Notes under the pieces: generated by a model
Databases searched by the model: none
Told to the model about the DNA's origin: nothing
The model's input: only the letters and a program-made list of their open reading frames with translations
Shown: one piece after another, positions 48,701 to 52,260 of the stretch
Layout: every line of letters starts with the position of its first letter
Numbering within the stretch: the stretch's first letter is position 1
Translations under genes and position numbers: made by a program
Origin: Glandiceps talaboti
Lineage: Eukaryota; Hemichordata; Enteropneusta; Spengelidae
Direction of reading: 5' to 3'
Length of the DNA: 64,000 nt
Assembly (NCBI RefSeq): GCF_964340395.1
Contig: NC_135550.1
Location: 33,760,176 to 33,824,175, forward strand

Positions 48701-50784
48701 TTAATATATGAATATGTAGAAAGGAATATGTAAATGATGATGTAACTTGCTGATTTATCAGAACTATTTTCTTACCCTCTAGAACTTTATAAGCTGTTTC
48801 ACTGGACCAGATTCTGATGATTTGGAGGTTGATTTATCACAACCATATGAGATACTGAATAGTACAGGAATATCAGCTTTGAAATGGCCCTCTCAGACAG
48901 AGAGTAATTTGTATCTATTTGATGCAACAGTTGTAGATCCAAATTACAGGTTAGTATTGTTATAAAATCATACTGCTCTGAGTTATAAAATAATGACATT
49001 TGTGTATTTTTTTAAACTTAAAAAATAATATGCCAAATCAATACAATAGCAATACATTCTTCTGAATTGGTATATGTCAATTATTTCAGAGATTAGAGAA
49101 TAAAAGCTGCCTTACATTTTGGTACTTTGGATTTGCCATAAGTTTATGACAGATTTCTTCACTTGAACACTGCGATGCCCTCGGCTCATAGCAAATTCAT
49201 GACAAAATTACCAACCCTTGAATGGCTTGTGCTGAATTTAAAATAACAAACTTTATTGAAGCTCAATAGAGAAAGTGGAAATTTATTTTTAGTTTGCTGC
49301 AGCTGCAGAGACCATTTTTATTTCCGCTGTCATGTGACCATGGCTAGGTTGATTCTCTGTCATATCTGTTGTACTTCAACTTTTTGAAAATGTTCATCTC
49401 CTCTGAAACTGGCTGTTGGGTTGCTTTGATATTTGGTGTGCATGTACCTGGGAAGGCTATTGAATTTGTTCATGCCAAGTTGATATGAGTCATTTTTAGT
49501 TTCCTGAAGATGATGGTACTGTTAAAATGGGCTGAGTGTCTTTGTCCTTTTGTCTGAAATGCATTATTTCTCTGACATGCAATGCTGATGATTTCAATCA
49601 AACCTTGCACAAAGGTGACATATCACATATGTACATCACTTTCTTTTGCAGCATATGCAAATTTGACCAAATGGTGACCATATTTGTGACTCAAAAACTG
49701 TAGCATATAGACACAATGTGGCTCAACATCAACTGGTGTTTTATTTCTTTTGTTTATAAGTACTAATTATGTAGTTTTGACACATTATGGTGTTTTGGGT
49801 AATTTCGCCTATATCTTAAAAATGCACGTTTCAAATTCAATATAATATGGTATATACAGATTCTAGTCTTAATTAGTTATTTGCATATTTATGTTTTTAG
49901 TAATTAGATCATCTCTTGGCCAGTTTTAATGAAAGCTCTTTGAGTGTGACCTATGCTAATTTGAACATCGACTCAACAATCTCATTGCACGTTGGCCATT
50001 CAATACCACAATAAATCAAACCGCATCTGTGGGTAATCTTGGTTGAGAATTTGCTAGGATAAATTCATATGATCTCTTCAGTATTTCATTCTTGATAAAA
50101 TTTGAAAATCTTTCAGTTTTGAAACTGAAAGTCATGTAATAATCCCTTACTGAAGAGCATCGTTCTGGCATACACATTGATGATACGGCCATGTACATCA
50201 TCATGTGATGATTACACAGAAGATTCGTGGATCATGTATTGATTGGCACAGTGCTTTTTTAGATGTGTCTGTTTCTGAAATTTGTATGGCCAGCAAAAAA
50301 GGTTCACATTGCTGAAACAACACAAAATTTTAATGATGTAGTAACTAATGGATATGCAATGTCATGTCTAGTACCACAGCATTGTTCTTTGGAACAAGGC
50401 ATGAAGGAACAATAATCTAAAGGTTTACCCTTACTGAATGCATTGAGTTTACATCTGGTCATAATTTTCACAATGCTTGGGTTTTGTTACAGTTTTTGTA
50501 CCCTGACAACAAAATTTGCTGTATTGGTTAATGGTAAAGCTGTATCAGATGATTCATCATTCGTGATTCGGGTTATCTTGGGTACTTTTGCTGCAGTCTG
50601 TCTGTTTGTTGCGGTCATTTCATACATACACTTCAGGAAGCGGCACATTATTGAGCTGGAAGTAAGAGCTAAAGAAGAAGAGGAAGCAGAAAAAGCAGAA
50701 ATGAGGAAACTCAACCACCGTAGGCAAACAGTGGCAGATATACAACAAAGTCAAAAGGAAAACAGTGAGGAAGAAACAATGTAA
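841..50784 (+). CDS. CATSPERB: CatSper auxiliary subunit gene (CATSPERB-like), 3' part, 21 exons
   Basis: Whole span of a split gene. Joining exons 841-962, 1686-1787, 13320-13392, 13794-13908, 14187-14257, 16589-16738, 17729-17906, 23291-23377, 25318-25487, 25904-25986, 27905-27992, 28746-28874, 34270-34353, 35307-35447, 36408-36514, 41850-41880, 42694-42773, 46503-46602, 46866-46955, 48783-48949 and 50493-50784 gives 2460 nt with continuous phase and a terminal stop. The product is a large extracellular protein. Propeller-like repeats come first (residues about 75-400), then Ig/stem-like segments with GCPP, YGCP, GCKQEAQTW, WGP/NFISCF and DPNYSFC motifs, then one membrane helix (about 746-770) and a charged tail. 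From family knowledge, CatSper beta, gamma, delta and epsilon form the extracellular canopy of the sperm flagellar Ca2+ channel. The encoded part already exceeds typical CATSPERD length, which favours beta or epsilon; the C-terminal DPNYSFC-type stem recalls beta. Signal peptide and N-terminus lie upstream of the window. No canonical AATAAA follows closely. Confidence 0.7.
1465..1627. repeat. Small foldback (hairpin) element
   Basis: Inverted arms of about 37 bp: 'aaggttattttatcacaa' with 'caggaaat' at 1470-1499, and its reverse complement at 1591-1627. The loop is about 90 bp. It lies in the intron just before the exon at 1686. It looks like a short MITE or foldback remnant; no target duplication was identified. 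Confidence 0.6.
1686..1787 (+). CDS. CATSPERB: CatSper subunit exon 2 of window
   Basis: Acceptor TTCTTCAG| and donor ATAAG|GTATAA. The exon takes one base to finish an Arg codon, then reads YWNITADLHYADFHQLQ and on to GLCFIR (residues 41-74). It ends in phase 2. It contains an N-glycosylation sequon (NIT). Confidence 0.6.
1788..4308. other. Intron sequence, no gene seen
   Basis: AT-rich intronic DNA. A short tandem duplication of 'gcaaaccatattatttggt' lies at about 3543-3581. The segment 3073-3112 ('cttctatgacattacaat') recurs in reverse complement at about 33541-33580, so it belongs to a dispersed repeat. Overlapping minus-strand frames at 3821-4136 are G/C-skewed with no recognisable domain; I do not call them genes. 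Confidence 0.5.
4309..4712. repeat. Higher-order tandem repeat, about 172-bp unit
   Basis: 'ccatgttgtttgtaccaag' and 'agagatattcatcatt' recur with related half-units carrying 'gtacactttgtgaacaga' and 'gtacactttgtcaacaga'. Subunits of about 85 bp alternate as A-B-A-B, giving a dimeric repeat of about 172 bp with just over two copies. All small open frames inside are by-products of the repeat. Confidence 0.75.
5235..6905 (-). pseudogene. CR1-like LINE fragment: endonuclease-RT linker and reverse transcriptase
   Basis: A non-LTR retrotransposon in reverse orientation. The main open frame (5460-6764, 434 codons) carries RT motifs in order: STGYDFIS, FRPISILPCLSKLLE, LDLSKAFDLINHSLL, SGVPQGSILGPLLF, and the catalytic YADD. 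Upstream to about 6900 the same frame stays open (NKHAPLKSKRVRYANLP), the linker typical of LINEs between endonuclease and RT. Downstream the frame continues with C-terminal LINE sequence (STLSWTSHC, FRYIQPFFDTCCNIWS) after one in-frame TGA at 5458-5460, followed by another stop near 5240. The endonuclease is absent because the element meets a second LINE at about 6900. Inactive. Confidence 0.85.
6881..9957 (+). mobile_element. 5'-truncated CR1-group LINE with long intact ORF
   Basis: The open frame 6881-9622 has 913 codons with no stop. The first 75-95 residues are not LINE-like, and the start codon is probably accidental. From about 7140 the apurinic-type endonuclease C-terminus is clear (GDFNID at residues 101-106; SDHFPIF at 167-173). 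RT follows: ATGHDNISS, NYRPISILSVISKIFEKS, VDFSKAFDTVNHAIL (about 548), SGVPQGS-type box as CGVPQGSVLGP (about 604), YADD (637-640). The C-terminal domain ends LWNKIPNDIRNIPNRARFKS. The 3' end carries a (CAATT)n tail at about 9934-9956. The N-terminal endonuclease half is missing. The uninterrupted frame suggests a recent insertion compared with the other LINEs here. Confidence 0.9.
9965..10160 (+). repeat. Dispersed repeat copy related to 32.9-33.06 kb
   Basis: 'ttttcaagagggatagttat' and 'gaatttgtgggtctacgttc' match the reverse complement of about 32.94-33.06 kb ('gaatttgtgggtctactttc'). It directly follows the LINE tail. Probably part of a non-autonomous element whose other copy lies inside an inverted-repeat element at 32-33.5 kb. 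Confidence 0.6.
10161..10970. other. Intron sequence, no gene seen
   Basis: AT-rich and non-coding by eye. The phrase 'cagatttaaactgaatggct' at 10647-10667 recurs as 'cagatttaaactgaatgcct' near 23.78 kb, in similar form near 38.39 kb and in reverse near 32.1 kb, marking another interspersed repeat. Confidence 0.4.
10972..11350 (-). pseudogene. hAT-like transposase fragment
   Basis: Reading the minus strand from 11350, the frame gives GTIAGQITNDLANDIRNEAK then IFILIDGDTDRAMQEYQIVY. After a frame break near 11.2 kb it gives VNLVGQKEV and later KLIGFGADGMSVCHNKN. The pattern 'ILIDG-TD...E...VY...V' followed by 'L-GFGADG-SV--G' is characteristic of the RNase-H-like region of hAT-derived transposases and ZNF862/DUF4371-type domesticated proteins. 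At least one frameshift and a stop interrupt it and both ends are missing. It is a relic inside the intron. Confidence 0.65.
11351..12030. other. Intron sequence, no gene seen
   Basis: AT-rich intronic DNA. The plus-strand frame 11846-12148 has no domain and overlaps a dispersed repeat, so I do not call it. Confidence 0.4.
12031..12540 (+). repeat. Two dispersed repeats (12.03-12.13 kb; 12.28-12.52 kb)
   Basis: 12036-12130 ('tgtttgtccagcca', 'atgcagactgcagat', 'ggggaaacacaaaa') resembles 35.64-35.70 kb. 12290-12520 belongs to the family with 'atatagcctaattaccgaaa' and 'aaccattaatta' seen again at 30.2-30.7, 41.3-41.5 and 47.5-48.06 kb. Neither has coding capacity. Confidence 0.6.
12940..13190 (+). 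repeat. Family A repeat ('tagcacaactg' family), 3' part
   Basis: It contains 'agaccatgcccatagcacc', 'gcaaagataacaacagg' and the family end 'tatagttgtgctgcagtgcc'. This matches the right-hand end of the longer copies at 18.9-20.3 and 36.7-38.0 kb. Confidence 0.7.
13320..13392 (+). CDS. CATSPERB: CatSper subunit exon 3 of window
   Basis: Acceptor CTTCTGGCAG|, donor TCT|GTACGT. One base completes Arg, then DKVLITQDNFITTQELL and on to SSLIS (residues 75-99). It ends in phase 0. It joins in frame to the exon at 1686-1787 across an 11.5 kb repeat-laden intron; another exon within that intron cannot be excluded. Confidence 0.7.
13794..13908 (+). CDS. CATSPERB: CatSper subunit exon 4 of window
   Basis: Acceptor TTCTTTTAG|, donor GATG|GTAAGT. 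Reads ESSSKVKSMAFSTKHVF, then LLINSNLYVRDTM (residues 100-137). The 'hVFLLhNxNLYVR' strand pattern is what a beta-propeller blade of CatSper beta/delta/epsilon heads looks like. Ends in phase 1. Confidence 0.8.
14187..14257 (+). CDS. CATSPERB: CatSper subunit exon 5 of window
   Basis: Acceptor GTGTTGTAG|, donor CAG|GTGAAT. Two bases finish Gly, then LPTTGLIGLVGRQAYLTLC and TDSQ (to residue 161). Ends in phase 0. Continues the propeller region. Confidence 0.75.
14280..14700 (-). repeat. Probable LINE/SINE 3'-end repeat with (TAA)n tail
   Basis: A (TAA)n run at 14280-14296 is followed by 'tctcaatgcgcttcacac', a sequence resembling the 'gcgcttta/ttcaca' 3' ends of L2/CR1-type elements. A similar 'caaagagcttcacaaat' stands next to (TAA) at 18.27-18.34 kb. 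No reading frame is left. Confidence 0.45.
14800..16367. repeat. Large minisatellite, 38-bp unit, about 40 copies
   Basis: Unit approximately 'agataaagtggtagggttaa' plus 'tggtagatagggaaggat' (38 bp; 37-bp and shorter variants occur). The array fills the intron between exons 14187-14257 and 16589-16738. Variants are arranged in blocks: the rare 'ggtataatagggaagg' version occurs twice, about 191 bp (five units) apart, which shows multi-unit duplication. The plus strand is strongly purine-rich and each unit carries GATA motifs. Confidence 0.95.
16589..16738 (+). CDS. CATSPERB: CatSper subunit exon 6 of window
   Basis: Acceptor CTGAATAG|, donor GAA|GTAAGT. Fifty codons, phase 0-0, reading EMPAVIVWTINTVYSIHVG and on to AGFSPSADIE (residues 162-211). 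The AVIVW-x(4)-VYSIHVG strand is propeller-like. Confidence 0.85.
16892..17630 (-). pseudogene. 5'-truncated LINE, C-terminal end of ORF2, (TTA)n tail
   Basis: The minus-strand frame 17077-17535 (152 codons) matches the C-terminal domain after RT in CR1/Jockey-group LINEs: MVDDKLSFAQHVDNQLKKAN, LSYANIAFYDML, and the terminal LPSGRRLRVPRARTNRFKYS. It is preceded (higher coordinates) by sequence cut off at about 17.6 kb. It is followed by a 3' UTR and an (ATT/ATA)n microsatellite at 16890-16921, the expected 3' tail. A dead 5'-truncated copy. Confidence 0.8.
17729..17906 (+). CDS. CATSPERB: CatSper subunit exon 7 of window
   Basis: Acceptor CATTTGTAG|, donor TCAG|GTGAGT. Reads ASIGDVVYMTLPSEIGVSVK, then NQSVYVFSSIDTKSRVWSYF (residues 212-270). 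Sequons NQS and NGT. Ends in phase 1. The VYVFSS...SRVWSYFP pattern continues the propeller. Confidence 0.85.
18372..22173. mobile_element. TTAA-flanked element with terminal inverted repeats over 600 bp
   Basis: Left arm 18372-18891 (continued at about 20291-20400) and right arm 21538-22173 are nearly identical reverse complements. The ends read TTAA|AGGTGATTCAAAATGCTCAC on both sides, with TTAA at 18368-18371 and 22174-22177. A TTAA target duplication is the hallmark of piggyBac-type transposition. The core (about 20.4-21.5 kb) shows no transposase, so this is a non-autonomous, foldback-like element. The left arm is broken by a Family A repeat. It lies in the intron between exons 17729-17906 and 23291-23377. 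Confidence 0.85.
18892..20290 (+). repeat. Family A repeat inserted in the left arm, with (GT)n and 115-bp subrepeats
   Basis: It begins 'cagtagtgctatagg' and ends 'acagttgtgctacaacgcc'. The 5' half has a (TG)n tract (about 18930-18985) and repeated phrases such as 'aaactactgagcagattgg' and 'gatatgcaaattagg'. The 3' half has about five tandem units of about 115 bp carrying 'agcaacaagaccacgccca'. It interrupts the inverted repeat exactly where the two arms stop matching. Confidence 0.8.
22430..22730 (+). repeat. Family A repeat, 5' internal part
   Basis: Degraded copy: 'aaaactaagcagattggcc', 'acagtgatatgcagattag', 'ttggtcagaaacttatacc' match the first half of the 18.9 kb copy. No ends are preserved. 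Confidence 0.6.
23291..23377 (+). CDS. CATSPERB: CatSper subunit exon 8 of window
   Basis: Acceptor TTCCATTCAG|, donor AATG|GTAAGG. Two bases complete Gly, then LFRILFLPGVYTSFWFWSTK and HIYYSMHN (to residue 299). Ends in phase 1. Aromatic-rich strand pattern typical of propeller blades. Confidence 0.8.
23378..25300. other. Intron with dispersed repeats
   Basis: No gene seen. 23.78-23.90 kb contains the 'agatttaaactgaatgcct' family. 24.36-24.85 kb contains a family with 'atatttggtgtgcatgttc', 'ctattcagatttgttcatgc' and 'ctctgaaactg', found again at 49.3-49.55 and 57.57-57.93 kb. A G run lies at about 24759-24768. Confidence 0.5.
25318..25487 (+). CDS. CATSPERB: CatSper subunit exon 9 of window
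   Basis: Acceptor ATGAACTAG|, donor AAAG|GTAATA. Two bases finish Gly, then AFVDVLVKGDGSTSPSLED and GIIIVLTSQNNMYYGLTTL (to residue 356). The IIIVLTSQNNMYYG strand pair is propeller-like. Ends in phase 0. Confidence 0.85.
25904..25986 (+). CDS. CATSPERB: CatSper subunit exon 10 of window
   Basis: Acceptor TTTGATTCAG|, donor GAAAG|GTGATA. Reads LPLRDLSSSKMAIFVDHLG and TLYYITTE (to residue 383). Ends in phase 2. A longer open frame spans the exon in a different frame (25555-25995), but the splice sites and flanking phases support this one. Confidence 0.8.
25987..27300. other. Intron sequence with a short diverged repeat pair
   Basis: No gene. Two related blocks, 26.88-27.01 kb and 27.03-27.17 kb, share 'accttgacatgttaaaat' and 'gtacc(t/c)accc', indicating a local duplication of about 145 bp. 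The rest is plain AT-rich intron. Confidence 0.45.
27303..27525. repeat. Compound microsatellite (GTTT)n-(GTAT)n-(GT)n
   Basis: Runs of GTTT, then long GTAT, then GT/GTAT mixtures. All frames on both strands are open across it (poly Met-Tyr-Val-Cys or Thr-His-Ile), which is an artefact of the 4-bp period. Confidence 0.95.
27905..27992 (+). CDS. CATSPERB: CatSper subunit exon 11 of window
   Basis: Acceptor TTTTTTATTTACAG|, donor CCA|GTATGT. One base completes Ser, then DGNFVRTRYLLSEEKLLARL and THMTFLGCP (to residue 413). Ends in phase 0. Confidence 0.8.
28746..28874 (+). CDS. CATSPERB: CatSper subunit exon 12 of window
   Basis: Acceptor TATTTTCAG|, donor CAG|GTGAAT. 43 codons, phase 0-0: YNFFKCSDSPLLYDIDIGE, then LWAQLFVGYSS to STIQ (residues 414-456). 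It leads from the propeller into the Ig/stem-like part. Confidence 0.8.
29335..30170 (-). repeat. Family A repeat, reverse copy, with (CA)n tract
   Basis: Reverse complement of the 5' half of the 18.9 kb copy: 'atcactcatggaatcat', 'tttgaccaaaaatgaac', 'gccgggcgatccctatagc', and the family end 'ctcagttcagttgt'. The CA/CACG microsatellite at 30004-30117 and CAGA runs account for the open frames at 29931-30234. Confidence 0.75.
30180..31050. repeat. Family B repeats as a head-to-head palindrome around TCTG/CAGA microsatellites
   Basis: The plus-strand copy 30.2-30.72 kb carries 'atatagcctaattac' and 'ttaattatgcaaat' phrases and ends 'attgagccagccaatttta' followed by (CAGA)n. The (TCTG)n at 30802-30861 is followed by the reverse complement ('aaattggctgtctcaattg'). 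The palindrome centre, at about 30770-30790, reads 'acccgtaagggtacgggag'. Confidence 0.75.
31261..32065. other. Intron sequence, no gene seen
   Basis: Slightly less AT-rich than its surroundings. A weak inverted pair ('tagtctgtaaggtacg' at 31687-31702 and 'cgatgtatcttacagtcta' at 31771-31789) brackets a GC-richer 70-bp segment. No recognisable coding sequence. Confidence 0.4.
32070..33522. mobile_element. Inverted-repeat element, about 1.45 kb
   Basis: Arms of about 145 bp. The left (32070-32215) has 'agtgtacatgcaaaggt', 'tttttcgtaattat' and 'ttttgccataaaaataaa'. The right (about 33375-33522) is the diverged reverse complement ('tttttatggcaaaataaac', 'acctttgcatgtacact'). Internal 32.94-33.06 kb is shared with 9.97-10.16 kb. 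No transposase is recognised, so probably a non-autonomous DNA element. Confidence 0.6.
33523..34269. other. Intron sequence
   Basis: No gene seen. 33541-33580 is the reverse complement of a phrase at 3.07-3.11 kb. 34121-34160 ('gaaggtataaatcataacga', 'tactgtataggaac') recurs at 36140-36173. Confidence 0.45.
34270..34353 (+). CDS. CATSPERB: CatSper subunit exon 13 of window
   Basis: Acceptor TTTTGTTACAG|, donor AAG|GTAAAT. 28 codons, phase 0-0: LTCSKNDLLKYNFSETSLG, then IDDTKTTNK (residues 457-484). Sequon NFS. Part of the Ig/stem-like region. Confidence 0.75.
35307..35447 (+). CDS. CATSPERB: CatSper subunit exon 14 of window
   Basis: Acceptor TGATTTTTAG|, donor AAG|GTAAGT. 47 codons, phase 0-0: TVTIYQKSTLFNPDDDYEK, then GIFTVELKPSVTSSGCPGPP (residues 485-531). 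Confidence 0.85.
36268..36407 (+). repeat. 80-bp tandem duplication of an intron/exon junction (decayed pseudo-exon)
   Basis: 36328-36376 repeats the start of the next exon, with its acceptor ('tttttaggtggcatacttc', 'gttggctgtcaccatctag', 'acacattaga'), exactly 80 bp upstream of it. One base is missing relative to the true exon, so the CPP turn is lost and the frame shifts. A third, shorter copy begins at about 36268 ('accacctaggcacaatag'). Confidence 0.85.
36408..36514 (+). CDS. CATSPERB: CatSper subunit exon 15 of window
   Basis: Acceptor TTTTTAG|, donor CTAAG|GTAAAG. Reads VAYFKVGCPPTRHIRVRIPD, then CEWNTNFTML (residues 532-566), ending in phase 2. The VGCPP-x-RHIRV segment is the most family-typical motif in this part. 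Sequon NFT. A decayed tandem copy of its first half lies just upstream. Confidence 0.9.
36648..36672 (+). CDS. CATSPERB: Candidate alternative 25-nt microexon
   Basis: Acceptor TTGTTACAG|, donor CCA|GTAAGA. One base completes Ser, then LLKKGDGP. It would bridge phase 2 to phase 0, as needed between the exons at 36408 and 42694. It competes with the 31-nt candidate at 41850-41880; both cannot be used together without a stop. Confidence 0.35.
36708..38020 (+). repeat. Family A repeat, nearly full length, internally interrupted
   Basis: It begins 'ttagcacaactgaactgag' and ends 'acagttgtgctacaatgcc', whose reverse complement resembles the start (a short terminal inverted repeat). It contains the 'gccacgatattt'-type block and about four 110-bp subrepeats with 'caagaccacgcccatagc'. 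Unrelated sequence of about 330 bp (36.92-37.25 kb) splits the 5' part. Confidence 0.75.
38540..41291 (+). pseudogene. Degraded LINE (RT and C-terminus) split by an inserted element
   Basis: Reading pieces in several frames: RMRLSKAPGLRGITS and LLRDCVDGL (38.6 kb), FIDFSSAFNTL (about 38.95 kb, RT motif A), CAPQGCV (about 39.13 kb), KFSDDTAILALL (about 39.22 kb, catalytic SDD in place of YADD), and YLGLTLDNKLSFTHH (39.43 kb). After the insert at 39536-40817 the C-terminal domain resumes: KIVGLPTLALSDLTSRAVL (40.97 kb) and PSGQRYHYLKC. It ends with 'ctaataaatgaataataataat' at about 41.27-41.29 kb. Many stops and frameshifts make it inactive. It is a CR1/Rex-like non-LTR element of a different family from the other LINEs here. 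Confidence 0.8.
39536..40817. mobile_element. Inverted-repeat element with a microsatellite core
   Basis: The left arm starts 'gtacaaccgacatttgtaat'; the right arm ends in its near-exact complement ('gtcggttgtac'). Both arms (about 135-195 bp) are built from short repeats of 'cgacatttgtaataaattgc' type. The core holds TGTA/TG/GCAT repeats (39841-40000), CAGT and ACCA runs, and TGAT/TTGG/TAGA runs to 40470. It sits inside the LINE 38.5-41.3 kb. Target duplication ambiguous (TA or GTAC). Confidence 0.75.
41295..41580 (+). repeat. Family B repeat with (CA)n
   Basis: 'gtatgtaccaaactataca', 'aagatattgctgaattactg', 'aaacctaatcag', 'caattgaacaagctg' and (CA)n at 41491-41529. It ends 'cctccctatagggggtaa', the counterpart of the GC-rich end of the 30.7 kb copies. 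Confidence 0.7.
41850..41880 (+). CDS. CATSPERB: CatSper subunit exon 16 of window (31-nt microexon, candidate)
   Basis: Acceptor CAATTTCAG|, donor CAG|GTAAGT (perfect consensus). One base completes Ser, then KAVSKESSQQ. It bridges phase 2 (exon 36408-36514) to phase 0 (exon 42694-42773). Some exon doing this is required, because direct joining gives a stop. Preferred over 36648-36672 for its stronger donor. Confidence 0.5.
41991..42486. mobile_element. MITE-like element with about 50-bp terminal inverted repeats
   Basis: The left end 'actgtattctcccaaat' with 'atagcactctcaac' is mirrored at the right end by 'gagggtgctata' and 'atttgggagaatacagt'. The interior carries a 240-bp open stretch (42217-42459) rich in Ser/Asp codons. 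Lies in the intron before exon 42694-42773. No clear target duplication. Confidence 0.75.
42694..42773 (+). CDS. CATSPERB: CatSper subunit exon 17 of window
   Basis: Acceptor GTGTTTTCAG|, donor CCT|GTGAGT. Phase 0: VVEYSKSKYGCPVSSHFLD, then SFVPTLD (residues 578-603), ending in phase 2. The YGCP motif is typical of the CatSper beta/delta/epsilon stem. Confidence 0.9.
42774..44395. other. Intron sequence, no gene seen
   Basis: AT-rich intron. 43718-43779 resembles a short open segment but has no family motif and does not fit the phases. Nothing else noted. Confidence 0.4.
44396..44588. repeat. Minisatellite, 26-bp unit, about 7 copies
   Basis: Unit 'tctgacttgcttccctttat' + 'catgaa', repeated with small changes and two short insertions ('caat', 'catg'). 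Confidence 0.9.
44829..45470. repeat. About 150-bp tandem repeat, four copies, with GTCCCCG ends
   Basis: 'gatcgtatcac/tga' starts recur at 44829, 44980, 45130 and 45281. Each unit carries 'ccaactttgaatg', 'caagcatgtctgagttatgg' and 'acaaaatggctgc'. The array lies between 'agtccccgctatgattggg' (44687) and 'aagtccccgtcccggactt' (45432), which forms a hairpin with 'cggcggagact'. It looks like an interspersed element with an internally amplified body. Confidence 0.85.
45471..46502. other. Intron sequence with (AC)n tract
   Basis: (CA)n at about 45760-45792. Nothing else recognised. Confidence 0.5.
46503..46602 (+). CDS. CATSPERB: CatSper subunit exon 18 of window
   Basis: Acceptor TTCCCATTTTAG|, donor GAG|GTATGT. 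One base completes Leu, then YDGYRFVKEVTANFILFEAL, NRSDYTYSTTMDE (to residue 637). Phase 0 at the end. The 'R-DY-Y--TM' pattern precedes a conserved GC-x-EAQTW motif in the next exon. Sequon NRS. Confidence 0.9.
46866..46955 (+). CDS. CATSPERB: CatSper subunit exon 19 of window
   Basis: Acceptor CACTTTTAG|, donor CAT|GTAAGA. 30 codons, phase 0-0: VGCKQEAQTWKTMQASNTS, ending IWGPH (residues 638-667). GC-x-EAQTW and the WGP motif completed by NFISCF in the next exon are family signatures. Confidence 0.92.
47500..48060 (+). repeat. Family B repeats, three or four tandem copies
   Basis: Repeated 'cttaagatatagcctaatt'-type phrases with 'aaatcatcaataatgcaaat' and 'ggacatatgcaccttgttat' at about 110-150 bp spacing. 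Same family as at 12.3, 30.2 and 41.3 kb. Confidence 0.7.
48430..48690 (+). repeat. Dispersed repeat pair with 61.27-61.50 kb
   Basis: 'catatgaaaccactaaccac', 'aaaacaaaact(t/g)cat' and 'gagctatt(a/c)tgac(t/c)gata' followed by 'ggtc(a/g)cttgttt' appear in both places in the same orientation over about 220 bp. Confidence 0.8.
48783..48949 (+). CDS. CATSPERB: CatSper subunit exon 20 of window
   Basis: Acceptor CTTACCCTCTAG|, donor TACAG|GTTAGT. Reads NFISCFTGPDSDDLEVDLSQ, then NLYLFDATVVDPNY (residues 668-722), ending in phase 2. With the previous exon it forms WGP-x-NFISCF; its end forms DPNYSFC with the last exon. Both are hallmark membrane-proximal motifs. Sequon NST. Confidence 0.93.
48950..50492. 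other. Intron with a dispersed repeat
   Basis: 49.30-49.56 kb belongs to the 'tatttggtgtgcatg' family (also 24.5 and 57.7 kb). 49.80-49.87 kb resembles a Family B fragment. No gene seen. Confidence 0.5.
50493..50784 (+). CDS. CATSPERB: CatSper subunit last coding exon: stem end, TM helix, cytoplasmic tail
   Basis: Acceptor GGGTTTTGTTACAG|. One base completes Ser of DPNYSFC, then FCTLTTKFAVLVNG, a hydrophobic helix (from FVIRVILGTF to VAVISYIHF, residues about 746-770), a positive stop-transfer FRKRH, and a charged, possibly coiled tail (ELEVRAKEEEEAEKAEMRKL) to TAA at 50782-50784. The topology (extracellular N-side, basic inside) fits a single-pass type I C-terminus, as in CatSper auxiliary subunits. 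Confidence 0.93.
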
Positions 50785-52260
50785 CTGATGAATACATTAC
50801 TTAGGATTTTAGTTGTTTGAGATGTTCTATCATAAGAGTTTAGATGTGCGTCATCTAATGTGCTCAAAGTATACCATTTCTAAAGAGTAAATGTTCAAAT
50901 AAGTGTTCAAAGTATAAAATTTCTTTAAGAATAATTCAAATAATCTGAAAACCTTAACGAATTGATGTTCATGATACTTGTTTGTTGTCATATCACATCA
51001 AGAATGAACAAGCTCACAGCTTGAGAAAACATGCATGAATGTTTTCATCACTTCTTGATTTGCCTAAAGTGAGAAATATATCAATATTTTCAAGACATTC
51101 ACTCTCCCATACGGCACTATTTGAACCTATGGCAGGGAATCTCTGCATGCAAGTGTTGACAAACACATTTGCGTCATTACTATGTTTATGGCGAGTTTGT
51201 TGAGTGTATAGACGTCATTCACACATTTCAGTTAAGGCATTGGTGGTTATTTTTACAAGCCCCAAGGGGCCCCCTCCCCCCTTAAGCTGAATATGCGTGA
51301 AAAAATTAGCTATTGTCCTCTGTTTGTGCTTGTCGCTAATGCAGTTCTCTGATTGGCAGTTATTTATATCCCTGAACTGCAGAGATGACATTTGCTAGAC
51401 CTCGGATGATCCATCCTCAATAGCGATGTTCGGTTGTGTGCCATATTGTATCAGAAGAACATCTGAGGTCTAGCAGATAGACTAATGTCTACCCCATATT
51501 ATCAGGTTGAAGCGTTCCCTTTGATCTTCACCTTCAGGGTCAGTTATCAAAATCAAGCTATTTCTAGACAATTAGTGCTAAAGGTCATGAAAAATATAAA
51601 GAAAAATTATTTTTGCACCTACCACATAGCAAGAAATTATGACATCACATAGAGACTCCATTCAAGTATGCATCCATAAATTGTAATAGAAAGCTTTCTT
51701 TTAGATTTAAGACATTGACCTTTCAACATGACCTTGAGGGTCAATTATCAAAGTAAGCCATTCCTTTCATATCACAGACATTTGATGTATTTCTTTCTTT
51801 CTAATTCATTGCTAATTTAAAAAATAAATAAATAAAGTTTACAGGTAATAGGTAAAGCAAGCATCACTTTTGGTACTTATATCAGTTTTTACTGGTGGCC
51901 ATATTTGTAATTATGATTACATGGGATTAGCCACTTCAATGGAGTCCATGTATTACATGTATTAAAGTTTTGAGTAATATGCAGTAATGTGTTATTTTAA
52001 CTATATGCAAACCTTCTTGTAAGACCTTTGATCTTGACTTAGACCTTTAGGGTCAACTAGCAAAATTAAGTCATTTTTTTTGCATATCATATTTATTGTA
52101 TTGTTTTAAACAATTGTTTTGTACTTTTTCATGTTTGAATGGTGACAACTCATGATTAAAGTGTATTTGTCTCATCAGTTAGAAATAATCTCTCAAATTA
52201 TTTACTTTTCTCTTGCTGAGTTCAGTTTATTAGTTGTGATGCCTGTATTAAGTAATGTAT
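50785..52260. other. 3' flank of the CatSper gene, repeats only
   Basis: Contains the 3' UTR; no canonical AATAAA lies within 300 bp of the stop. A hairpin lies at 51391-51408/51459-51476 ('gctagacctcggatg' with 'catctgaggtctagc'). 51.54-52.08 kb is a dispersed repeat shared with 0.1-0.36 kb. No gene. Confidence 0.5.

Noticed and set aside
50443-50492. ATG at 50443 as the start of an independent small membrane protein
   Set aside because: The preceding 'ttttgttacag' acceptor and the DPNYSFC motif completed across the intron show this is the last exon of the CatSper gene.
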